A stretch of DNA of 40,230 nucleotides from Nocardioides sp. (lineage in GTDB: Bacteria > Actinomycetota > Actinomycetes > Propionibacteriales > Nocardioidaceae), in assembly GCF_030149505.1 (NCBI RefSeq), contig NZ_JASBRN010000010.1, positions 1-40,230 of the forward strand, given 5' to 3'. The position numbers and the translations under genes are program-made. How positions within the stretch are numbered: position 1 is the first letter of the stretch; every line of letters begins with the position of its first letter. Shown one piece after another: positions 33,603 to 40,230 of the stretch. Below the pieces are notes generated by a model, which did no database searches, was not told the origin of the DNA, and worked only from the letters and a program-made list of their open reading frames with translations.

Positions 33603-35165
33603 TCAGCCCGTGGCGGCCGGCTCCCGGTCGCGGGCCGGCTGGAAGGTGTAGGCGTCCAGCGGGAAGGTGCGGCTGGCCCACATCGTGCCCAGCGTGGTGC
33701 CCGGGCGCAGCCCGACGTCGCCGTGCTGGTCGAAGTAGTAGCTGTTGGCGCCGGTGCACGACTCCTGCCAGAACACCTGGGTCGGGCGCCGCTCGAGCAT
33801 CGAGGCGAGGTAGGCGTCGTTGGCCTCATGGGTCACCTCGACCCGGGCGGCACCGGTGCTGCGGGCGTGCTCGAGGCAGCGCACGATGTGGCGCACCTGG
33901 GTCTCGATGAGGTGGAAGTAGGAGCCGCCGATGTAGCCGTAGGGGCCGAACACGGTGAAGAAGTTGGGGAAGCCCGGCACCGAGACGCCCTGATAGGCCT
34001 GCACCCGGTGCTCGGCCCAGAACTGCTGGACCGTGCCGCCGTCGGCGCCGACCAGCGGGAAGGTCGGCAGGCTGTCGGGCTCCATCACCCGGAAGCCCGT
34101 GGCGAGCACGAGCACGTCGAGCTCGTGGAGGCTCTCGCCGTCGCTGCCCCGGGTGCGGATGCCCTCGGGGACGACCTCGGTGATGGCGTCGGTCTCGAGG
34201 TGGACCTGCGGCAGGTTGTAGGTCGCGAGGTAGTCGTTGTGGAAGCTCGGGCGCTTGCAGCCGACGCCGTACGACGGGGTGAGCTTCTCGCGGACCTCCG
34301 GGTCGCGCACCTGCGAGCGCAGCCACAGCCGGCCGGCGTGCTCCATCGTCGAGGCGATCCGGACGTAGGAGTGGAAGTGCGCCGCGATCGGGAAGGTGAC
34401 CTCGACGAAGGCCTGGCTGGCCAGCCGCAGTCCCTGCTTGACCCCCGGCAGCCGCATGGCCAGGCGCAGCGGGCCCGGCAGGGCCGCGTCGGGCTTGGGG
34501 AAGCACCAGATCGGGGTGCGCTGGAAGACGGTGAGCTCGTCGACGACCGGGGCGATCTCGGGGATGAGCTGCACCGCGGAGGCGCCGGTGCCGATCACCC
34601 CGACCCGCTTGCCGGTGAGGTCCAGGTCGTGGTCCCAGCGCGCGGTGTGCACGGTGGTGCCGGCGAAGTCCTCGATGCCCGGGATGTCGGGGGCCTTCGG
34701 GGTGGTGAGGACGCCCGAGGCGTTGAGGAGGTACGTCGCCGTCAGCTCGGTCCCGTCGGCCAGCCGCACCCGCCAGCGGGTCGTCGCCTCGTCCCACGCC
34801 GCCCCCTCCACGAGGCAGCCGAACCGCATCCGGTCGCGGATGCCGGCGGCCTCGACCAGGTCCTCGGCGTACCTCTTCAGCTCCGAGCCGGGTGCGTAGG
34901 TGCGCGACCAGTCGGTGCGCTGGGCGAAGGAGAACTGGTAGCTGAACGACGGGATGTCGACCGCGACCCCGGGGTAGGTGTTCCAGTGCCAGGTGCCGCC
35001 GACGCCGTCGGCGGCCTCGAGGACCAGCCAGTCGCGGAGGCCGGCCTCGTCGAGCTTGATGGCCGCACCGATGCCGGAGAAGCCGGCGCCCACGACGAGC
35101 ACCTCGTGGTGCTCGACGTCGGTGTCCGTGCGGGTGTCCTCGAGGTCGGCAGTGGTCGCGCTCAC
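33603..35165 (-). CDS. Baeyer-Villiger/flavin-containing monooxygenase
   Basis: A 520-residue FAD- and NADPH-dependent monooxygenase. The first Rossmann motif, VLVVGAGFSGIGAAIKL, begins near residue 25, followed by GGTWHWNTYPGVAVDIPS. The Baeyer-Villiger-type signature FAGTTVHTARWDHD lies near 178-191, and the second nucleotide-binding motif, VGVIGTGASAVQLIPEI, near 200. Ketone oxidation to esters, or heteroatom oxidation, is likely; the substrate is unknown. The GTG at 35165 follows TACCGT-GACGGC, so it may be leaderless. It converges with the GH65 gene; a 5-bp repeat, TGACC/GGTCA, spans both stop codons. Confidence 0.92.
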   Translation of the reverse strand: MSATTADLEDTRTDTDVEHHEVLVVGAGFSGIGAAIKLDEAGLRDWLVLEAADGVGGTWHWNTYPGVAVDIPSFSYQFSFAQRTDWSRTYAPGSELKRYAEDLVEAAGIRDRMRFGCLVEGAAWDEATTRWRVRLADGTELTATYLLNASGVLTTPKAPDIPGIEDFAGTTVHTARWDHDLDLTGKRVGVIGTGASAVQLIPEIAPVVDELTVFQRTPIWCFPKPDAALPGPLRLAMRLPGVKQGLRLASQAFVEVTFPIAAHFHSYVRIASTMEHAGRLWLRSQVRDPEVREKLTPSYGVGCKRPSFHNDYLATYNLPQVHLETDAITEVVPEGIRTRGSDGESLHELDVLVLATGFRVMEPDSLPTFPLVGADGGTVQQFWAEHRVQAYQGVSVPGFPNFFTVFGPYGYIGGSYFHLIETQVRHIVRCLEHARSTGAARVEVTHEANDAYLASMLERRPTQVFWQESCTGANSYYFDQHGDVGLRPGTTLGTMWASRTFPLDAYTFQPARDREPAATG

Positions 35166-35237
35166 GCCGTCACGGTAGCGAGCGGGCGGGAGCCGGTGAG
35201 GGCGTCTCGCGGGCGGTCGGTCGAGGGCCTCGGGAGC

Positions 35238-36326
35238 TCAGCCGATCGCCGCCGCGCGCACGCACATGACGTCGGGCAGGTCGCGGACCGCGCAGTGCCA
35301 GGTCTCGCCCGCGTCGGGCGAGACCCACACCGAGCCGTTGCGCGCACCGACGTACACCCCCGCCTCGGGGTGGTCGTCGACGCACATCGCGTCGCGCATG
35401 ACCCCGACGAAGAAGCCGTCCGGCAGCTGGCCGTCGCCGAGCCGCTCCCAGGTGTCGCCGGCGTCGCGCGAGCGCCAGACCCGCGCCTGCGCGTCGACCG
35501 GGTAGCGACCCTCGCCGCCGCCGAGCGGGAAGGTGTAGATCGTGTCCGGCTCGTGGGGGTGGACCACTATCGGGAAGCCGAAGTCCGAGGGCAGGCCGTC
35601 GGCGATCGAGGTCCAGGACCCGCCCTCGTCGTCGGAGCGGAAGACCCCGCCGTGGTTCTGCAGGTAGAGCCGCTCGGGCCGCGAGGGGTGTCGCGCGACC
35701 TTGTGCACGCACTGGCCGTACGCCGGGTACTGCTGCCCCTCGGGCAGGAAGATCGCCGAGACGCCCTGGTTGCGTGGCTCCCAGGTCTCGCCGCCGTCGG
35801 TCGTGCCGTAGACGCCGCCGGTCGAGAGCGCCGCCAGGACCGAGGACGGGTCGCTGGGGTGCGGCAGGATCGTGTGGAAGGCCTGGCCGCCGTAGCCGGC
35901 ACCCCACTCGGGGCGGTGCGGGTGGTCCCAGAGGCCGCGCTCGAGGGTGAAGGTGTGCCCGCCGTCGGAGGAGCGGAAGACCGCACCGGGCTCGGTGCCG
36001 GCGTACACCACCCCGGGGCCGGCACCGGCGACGAGCTGCCAGACCCGCTCGACCGAGGCGTCGACGTCGGCCGGGAACCGGGGCGGCTCCTCGGCGTCCT
36101 TCCAGGTCTCGCCGAGGTCCTCGCTGATCCGCACCTGCGGGCCCAGCCAGGGCGAGGAGGCGCCCACGAGCAGCCGGGGCCGGTCACCGCGCACGTCGAC
36201 GAGGCAGGAGTAGACCTCCTCCATGTCGCTGTGCGGGCCGCTCCACTCCCAGTCGCGGCGCGCGGCGTCCGAGCGCCCGACCCACAGGCCCTTGCGCGTG
36301 CCGACCATCAGCACCGTGTCGCTCAT
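35238..36326 (-). CDS. BNR/Asp-box beta-propeller protein (cytoplasmic)
   Basis: A 362-residue protein beginning VLMVGTRKGLWVGRSD, with six Asp-box motifs of the SxDxGxTW type: SEDLGETW, SSDGGHTF, TTDGGETW, SDDEGGSW, SRDAGDTW and SPDAGETW. They imply a six- or seven-bladed propeller of the sialidase/BNR fold. There is no signal peptide or membrane segment, and no sialidase catalytic arginine triad is evident, so it is probably not a sialidase. The start has GGAG eight bases upstream. It is annotated in related genomes only as a BNR-repeat or exo-alpha-sialidase-like protein; the function is unknown. Confidence 0.8.
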   Translation of the reverse strand: MSDTVLMVGTRKGLWVGRSDAARRDWEWSGPHSDMEEVYSCLVDVRGDRPRLLVGASSPWLGPQVRISEDLGETWKDAEEPPRFPADVDASVERVWQLVAGAGPGVVYAGTEPGAVFRSSDGGHTFTLERGLWDHPHRPEWGAGYGGQAFHTILPHPSDPSSVLAALSTGGVYGTTDGGETWEPRNQGVSAIFLPEGQQYPAYGQCVHKVARHPSRPERLYLQNHGGVFRSDDEGGSWTSIADGLPSDFGFPIVVHPHEPDTIYTFPLGGGEGRYPVDAQARVWRSRDAGDTWERLGDGQLPDGFFVGVMRDAMCVDDHPEAGVYVGARNGSVWVSPDAGETWHCAVRDLPDVMCVRAAAIG

Positions 36327-36385
36327 GCGTTGCTCCAGATCTCCCCGGGCGGGGGCGTTGGCGAAATGTCACCTACGGTGACCCG

Positions 36386-37279
36386 GTGACCGGCCGGAAC
36401 TCATCGTCCACCCGGCGACCGGTCCTGTCACCGGTGTGGCTGGTGCTCGTCGGGATCGCCTCGGTGCAGCTCGGGGCGGGCTTCGCGAAGTCGCTCTTCG
36501 ACGAGGTCGACCCCACCACGATCGTGTGGCTGCGCCTGGCCACGAGCATGCTCGTGCTCGTCGCCGTGCTGCGCCCGCGGCTGCGGGGACGCACCCGCGA
36601 GGACTGGCTCGTGGTGCTCGCCTTCGGGGCGAGCCTGGCGCTGATGAACTGGGCGATCTACCAGTCCTTCGCCCGGATCCCGCTCGGCGTCGCGGTGACG
36701 ATCGAGTTCATCGGGCCGCTCACGCTGGCGGTGCTGGGGTCGCGCCGCCCGCGCGACTTGGCGTGGGTGGTGCTCGCCGCGGTCGGGGTGCTGCTGCTGG
36801 GCTTCGACGGCGACGACCTGGACGCCGCGGGCGTGGTGTTCGCGCTGGTCGCCGGGGCGGCCTGGGCGGCGTACATCCTGCTGAGCGCGCGCACCGGGCG
36901 GCACTGGGAGGGCCTGGACGGTCTGGCCGTGGCGAGCGTCGTGGCCGCGCTGCTGCTGACCCCCTTCGCGATCGGCATCGGCGGCGAGGACCTGCTCGAC
37001 CCGCGCATCCTGCTGATCGGGGCCGCGGTCGGCCTGCTCTCCTCGGTCATCCCCTACAGCTGCGAGCTGGTCGCGCTGCGCAGCCTCTCCCCCGGGGTCT
37101 TCGGCATCCTGATGAGCCTGGAGCCGGCCGCCGCGGCCCTCGCGGGGATCCTGGTGCTCGGGGAGCTGCTCGGAGCGGCGCAGTGGGCGGCGGTCGCCTG
37201 CGTCATCGCCGCGAGCGTCGGTGCCACCCGGGCCGCCGGGGCAGGGCGGGCAGGACGGGACGTCGTCGTCCGCGACTGA
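36386..37279 (+). CDS. EamA/DMT-family transporter (RhtA-like)
   Basis: A 297-residue membrane protein with ten predicted helices arranged as two EamA repeats. GIASVQLGAGFAKSLFDEV near residue 20 and ALMNWAIYQSFARIPLGVAVTIEF near 83-107 are typical of the RhtA amino-acid exporter subgroup. LLSSVIPYSCELVALRSLSPGVFGIL is its second-half counterpart. It may export amino acids or small metabolites; neighbouring branched-chain genes make an amino acid attractive but unproven. The GTG at 36386 follows TACGGT-GACCCG, consistent with leaderless translation. Confidence 0.88.
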   Translation: MTGRNSSSTRRPVLSPVWLVLVGIASVQLGAGFAKSLFDEVDPTTIVWLRLATSMLVLVAVLRPRLRGRTREDWLVVLAFGASLALMNWAIYQSFARIPLGVAVTIEFIGPLTLAVLGSRRPRDLAWVVLAAVGVLLLGFDGDDLDAAGVVFALVAGAAWAAYILLSARTGRHWEGLDGLAVASVVAALLLTPFAIGIGGEDLLDPRILLIGAAVGLLSSVIPYSCELVALRSLSPGVFGILMSLEPAAAALAGILVLGELLGAAQWAAVACVIAASVGATRAAGAGRAGRDVVVRD

Positions 37280-37413
37280 GGGCGTGACCTGAGATTCACG
37301 TGAGCATCACGCGCGAGGCCTTGCGCCGTCGCGTCCGGGGCCTAGATTGGGCGGTGCCGTCGCCGTTGGCCCCCGACCCTCTGGCTCCGCCCTCCTCGAG
37401 GAGTCCACCCCGC

Positions 37414-37716
37414 ATGTCCTTGCCGCAGCACCCCGACCCCCGGGCCCGGCGGCTGCGCGTCCTGCCGCCGATCGGCGCCCCACGCAGCGTGCCGGTGGCC
37501 GCGTGGCACGCGCTGCGCTCCTCGGTCCAGCAGTGGGCCCTGGACTCCCAGCGCGCGGCCTGCCGCAACGCGATGGTCGCCGGCACCGCGCTGGCCGCCC
37601 GCCGTGCCGAGCGCGAGGACGTCGAGGAGTTCCTCGCCGCGCGCGAGGGGCACCCGACCATCCCTGCCCCGCGGACCGAGGACGGCCCCGGGCCCGGCCG
37701 CAGCGCCCGGGCCTGA
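37414..37716 (+). CDS. Small hypothetical protein
   Basis: A 100-residue basic protein beginning MSLPQHPDPRARRLRVLPP. It has a helical centre (WHALRSSVQQWALDSQRAACRNAMVAG) and an Arg/Glu helix (RRAEREDVEEFLAARE), ending in a Pro/Gly-rich tail. I do not recognise the family. The ATG at 37414 has GAGGAG 10 bases upstream. The -10-like TAGATT (37343-37348) lies five bases before an in-frame GTG at 37354, which would add 20 Pro/Ser-rich residues. The internal helices and codon bias suggest a real gene; the function is unknown. Confidence 0.6.
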   Translation: MSLPQHPDPRARRLRVLPPIGAPRSVPVAAWHALRSSVQQWALDSQRAACRNAMVAGTALAARRAEREDVEEFLAAREGHPTIPAPRTEDGPGPGRSARA

Positions 37717-37765
37717 CGCTGGACGGATCCGTCCCGCCACCGCGCTCCTCGGGCACAATCGACCC

Positions 37766-38680
37766 ATGCCGAAGTCCGCGGCCCGCCCGACCACCGCCCC
37801 CGCCCTCGCCTTCCACGAGGTGCTCTCCGACGACGGCACCCGGCTTCGCGCCTGGACCAACGACCCCGACGGGACCCGCACCGGGCCCACGGTGGTGCTG
37901 TGCAATGGCCTGGGCACCAACCCCTGGGCCTGGCCGGCGCTGCTCGACCCCGACTGCGGGGTGCGGGTCGTGTCGTGGAACCACCGGGGCACCGGCGGTT
38001 CGGCGCGGCCTGAGGACCCGGAGCGCTGCGGCATCGAGGAGTTCGTCGAGGACGGTCTCTCCGTCATGGACCACTTCGGCGTCGCGCGCGCCGTGCTCAT
38101 GGGGTGGTCGATGGGCGTCAACACGATGTTCGAGCTGGCCTTCCGTCACCCCGAGCGGGTCAGCGGGCTCTTCGCCGTGGCCGGCGTCCCCGGTGACACC
38201 TTCGCCACGATGCTCGGCCCGCTGCGGCTGCCGCACGTGGTGGCCCGCACCCTGACCGTCACGGCCGCCCGTGCGGGCAAGCACGCCGGCTGGGCGCTCA
38301 ACCCGCTGGTGCACCGGCTGCCGATCGGCCGCCGTGCCGTCGACCTGCTCAGCCACACCGGCTTCATGCTGCCGGTGCGCGACCCCGACATCACCGCGAA
38401 GGCAGTCTCCGAGCTCCTCTCGACCGACCTGCGGTGGTACTTCCACCTCGCCCTGCGCACCTCCGAGCACGGCCGCGTCTCGCTGCGCAACATCCGCGTG
38501 CCCGTCGCCTTCGTCGCCGGCCGCTGGGACCTGCTGGCCGGCTCCCGCGACATGCGCACCGCCGCGGAGCGGATCGAGGGAGCGACGTACGTCGAACTGC
38601 CTGGCACCCACTTCCTCAACCTCGAGCGTCCCGAGCAGGTGCACGAGCTGCTGCTGGAGTTCCTGCGGCGGGTGCCGTGA
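37766..38680 (+). CDS. Alpha/beta hydrolase
   Basis: A 304-residue alpha/beta-hydrolase. The oxyanion region is VVLCNGLGTNPWAW, VVSWNHRGTGGS lies near 75, the nucleophile elbow GWSMG has Ser115, and the late strand AFVAGRWDLLAGS supplies Asp255 with His282 in PGTHFLNLE. The triad is complete. An esterase or lipase-like activity is likely; the substrate is unknown. The ATG at 37766 follows CACAAT-CGACCC, so it may be leaderless. It overlaps the downstream gene by GTGA, implying coupled translation with the sugar dehydrogenase-like lipoprotein. Confidence 0.88.
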   Translation: MPKSAARPTTAPALAFHEVLSDDGTRLRAWTNDPDGTRTGPTVVLCNGLGTNPWAWPALLDPDCGVRVVSWNHRGTGGSARPEDPERCGIEEFVEDGLSVMDHFGVARAVLMGWSMGVNTMFELAFRHPERVSGLFAVAGVPGDTFATMLGPLRLPHVVARTLTVTAARAGKHAGWALNPLVHRLPIGRRAVDLLSHTGFMLPVRDPDITAKAVSELLSTDLRWYFHLALRTSEHGRVSLRNIRVPVAFVAGRWDLLAGSRDMRTAAERIEGATYVELPGTHFLNLERPEQVHELLLEFLRRVP

Positions 38681-39879
38681 GCCGGTCCGGGTCGCGGCGC
38701 CGCTCGCGCCACCTGGCCCTGGCGGCGGTCCTGGTGCTGGTCACCGGCACGACCGCGTGCCTGGAGGAGGGCAGCACCTCCACGGTCACCCTCATCGAGA
38801 CCACCGCCACCGGCACGCCCCTGCCGGTGCCGACCGAGGTCCCGACCGACCAGGAGTCCGCGGACGACACCGAGGGGAAGGGCAAGGGCGGCAAGGGCGG
38901 TCCTCCGGAGCTGGTGGGCACCATCGCCACCGACCTCGAGGCCCCCTGGGGCCTGGCGTTCCTGCCGGATGGCGACGCGCTGGTCACCGAGCGCGACACC
39001 GCCCGGTTGCTGCGGCTGACCGGCCCCGACCACGAGGTCGTCGAGGTCGCCACGATCGAGACCGCGGCCCCCGAGGGTGAGGGCGGCCTGCTCGGGGTGG
39101 CCGTCTCCCCGACGTACGACGAGGACGGGCTGGTCTACCTCTACGTCACCACCGCCACCGACAACCGGGTCGTGCGGGCCGTGCTCGACGGCGACACCCT
39201 CGGCGAGCCGGAGCCGATCCTCACGGGCATCCCCAACGGCTTCATCCACGACGGTGGGCAGCTGACCTTCGGACCCGACGGGCTGCTCTACGTCTCGACC
39301 GGGGAGATCGGCGAGCCCGATCGCGCCGCGGACCCCGACGACCTCGGCGGCAAGATCCTGCGGATCACCCCCGACGGGGACCCCGCCAAAGGCAACCCCG
39401 ACCCGGACTCGCCGGTCTTCTCCCTCGGCCACCGCAACGTGCAGGGCCTGGCGTTCGTGCGCAACCAGCTGTGGGCTTCGGAGTTCGGCGCGGACACCTT
39501 CGACGAGCTCAACCTCGTGCGGTCGGGCAAGGACTACGGCTGGCCGGCCTTTGAGGGCGAGGGCGGCAAGGCGGCCCGCCAGCAGGGGTACGTCGACCCC
39601 GAGATCACCTGGGACACCGACGACGCCTCCCCCTCGGGCCTGGCCTACGCGAAGGGCCACCTCTGGCTCGGGGCGCTCAAGGGCCAGCGGCTGTGGCGGG
39701 TCGAGGTGAAGGGCTCCAAGAAGGCCCAGAAGCCCCGGGCGTTCTTCCTCGGCGACCACGGCCGTCTCCGCGGCGTCGCCCTCGCCCCCGACGGCACGCT
39801 GTGGGTCACCACCAGCAACCGCGACGGCCGCGGCACGCCCGCGCCCGGGGACGACAAGATCCTGCAGGTCCAGCCGTAG
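38677..39879 (+). CDS. PQQ-dependent sugar dehydrogenase-like lipoprotein
   Basis: A 400-residue secreted protein with a basic N-terminus, a hydrophobic stretch and Cys28 in a lipobox-like VTGTTAC, so it is probably membrane-anchored outside the cell. After a Thr/Glu-rich linker, the six-bladed propeller of the aldose-sugar (glucose/sorbosone) dehydrogenase family follows. It includes APWGLAFLPDGDALVTER, GLLGVAVSPTYDEDGLVYLYVT, IPNGFIHDGGQLTFGPDGLLYVSTG with the conserved histidine, and SLGHRNVQGLAF. PQQ and calcium are the expected cofactors. The GTG start overlaps the preceding stop. The substrate is unknown. Confidence 0.9.
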   Translation: MSRSGSRRRSRHLALAAVLVLVTGTTACLEEGSTSTVTLIETTATGTPLPVPTEVPTDQESADDTEGKGKGGKGGPPELVGTIATDLEAPWGLAFLPDGDALVTERDTARLLRLTGPDHEVVEVATIETAAPEGEGGLLGVAVSPTYDEDGLVYLYVTTATDNRVVRAVLDGDTLGEPEPILTGIPNGFIHDGGQLTFGPDGLLYVSTGEIGEPDRAADPDDLGGKILRITPDGDPAKGNPDPDSPVFSLGHRNVQGLAFVRNQLWASEFGADTFDELNLVRSGKDYGWPAFEGEGGKAARQQGYVDPEITWDTDDASPSGLAYAKGHLWLGALKGQRLWRVEVKGSKKAQKPRAFFLGDHGRLRGVALAPDGTLWVTTSNRDGRGTPAPGDDKILQVQP

Positions 39880-39904
39880 CACCGTCGGACCGCCCCACGC
39901 TGGG

Positions 39905-40004
39905 TGGTCGAGCAGACGAGGCGCTGGCCGAGTCGTCGTCGAGACCGCGCTGCTCTCGATGGTCGAGCAGGCGAGCCGCTAGGCGAGCCGTCGTCGAGAC
40001 CGCG
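39905..40004. repeat. Two tandem REP-like palindromic elements
   Basis: Copies at 39905-39949 and 39960-40004 (55-bp period) share the frame TGGTCGAGCAG...GTCGTCGAGACCGCG with CGAGSCGCTRGSCGAG in the middle. The outer GGTCGA/TCGAGACC-type arms make each roughly palindromic. Such GTCGAG-bounded repeats are typical intergenic elements of Nocardioides-like genomes. They lie directly after the sugar dehydrogenase gene and may also act in transcription termination. Confidence 0.65.
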
Positions 40005-40230
40005 TACGCCGGTCGCGCTGCTGTCACCAGGGTTGCTCCCTGGGTCGCCGTTGGTGGGTCGTGGCGCGTTCGCGCGGCAGCAGGTCCTGATTGACGGAGA
40101 AGCGTGGTCGCCGTGGGTGCCAGCTGGGCTTCTTGGTTGCGCTTGCCTCGACGGTCGCCCTGCGCTGGGGTGCTCGCTTCGGTCGGGCTTCGATCGACGC
40201 CCGCGATCTCGCCGAAAAGTGGTTTTGACC
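40005..40230. other. Gene-free tail of the window
   Basis: No ORF with a family-like sequence, good ribosome binding site or leaderless promoter is seen. The final bases include an AT-richer patch (AAAAGTGGTTTTGA near 40214) that could precede a gene starting beyond the edge. Confidence 0.4.

Noticed and set aside
40005..40230. 3' remnant of a gene at the right edge
   Set aside because: Open frames run to the edge on both strands but none shows a recognisable protein motif.

Overview
The window comes from a high-GC actinobacterium. Codon third positions are almost all G or C, GTG starts are frequent, and many genes appear leaderless. Family content (short class I IlvC, Arr, the YczR/YczE pair, a SigF/SigB-type sigma factor, GTCGAG-type palindromic repeats at the right end) fits Nocardioidaceae, most likely Nocardioides or a close relative. 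The genus is an inference from overall character, not from a marker gene.

Layout. Positions 1-7640 hold a minus-strand block: cimA (cut by the left edge), a membrane Ser/Thr kinase, a metallophosphoesterase, ilvE, leuB and a 41-codon ORF ahead of leuB. Positions 7641-12816 carry a methyltransferase, the divergent yczE/yczR pair, a PPOX-fold protein, a SigF-like sigma factor and an S51 peptidase. Positions 12813-17790 carry a rifampin ADP-ribosyltransferase (arr) divergent from an ABC-F ATPase, a FrnE/DsbA-type oxidoreductase and a two-gene ABC transporter. Positions 17881-21515 are ilvC-ilvN-ilvB with an attenuator. Positions 21551-28359 carry a pterin dehydratase/VOC fusion, an MFS transporter with kynureninase, a divergent acyl-CoA carboxyl transferase, a RibD-C/DHFR-like reductase and a photolyase-like flavoprotein with four possible Fe-S cysteines. 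Positions 28446-33589 hold ilvD, divergent from a HAD phosphatase/GH65 phosphorylase operon. The rest holds a Baeyer-Villiger-type monooxygenase, a BNR-repeat protein, an EamA transporter, a small hypothetical protein, an alpha/beta hydrolase, a secreted PQQ-type sugar dehydrogenase, and a gene-poor tail with two tandem palindromic repeats.

The unifying theme is branched-chain amino-acid synthesis: cimA, ilvE, leuB, ilvC, ilvN, ilvB and ilvD are all here, in several transcription units. Three units (cimA, leuB, ilvBNC) begin with a tiny leader peptide rich in regulatory codons: VQHTRIIR, MRSILVILERRGGAQQI and MRQDLLVRTRRVS. The cimA and ilvB leaders are followed by clear intrinsic terminators, which is classical attenuation. 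In addition, the same 16-bp palindrome, TGRGACG-NN-CGTCYCR, lies upstream of all three leader promoters. It is centred 69.5 bp upstream of the inferred start for ilvB and leuB and 38.5 bp upstream for cimA, a difference of three helical turns, and a degenerate copy sits in the cimA-like position upstream of ilvD. This suggests a transcription factor acting together with attenuation, and is the most interesting signal in the window.

Other structures include an inferred leaderless promoter pattern (a -10 hexamer six or seven bases before the start codon) at more than a dozen genes, long hairpins between convergent genes, and a small dispersed repeat (about GAGGGTTCGGAACTGACGG) found in three intergenic regions, one copy set forming the 3' end of yczE. 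No rRNA, tRNA, CRISPR array, transposase or phage gene was recognised.
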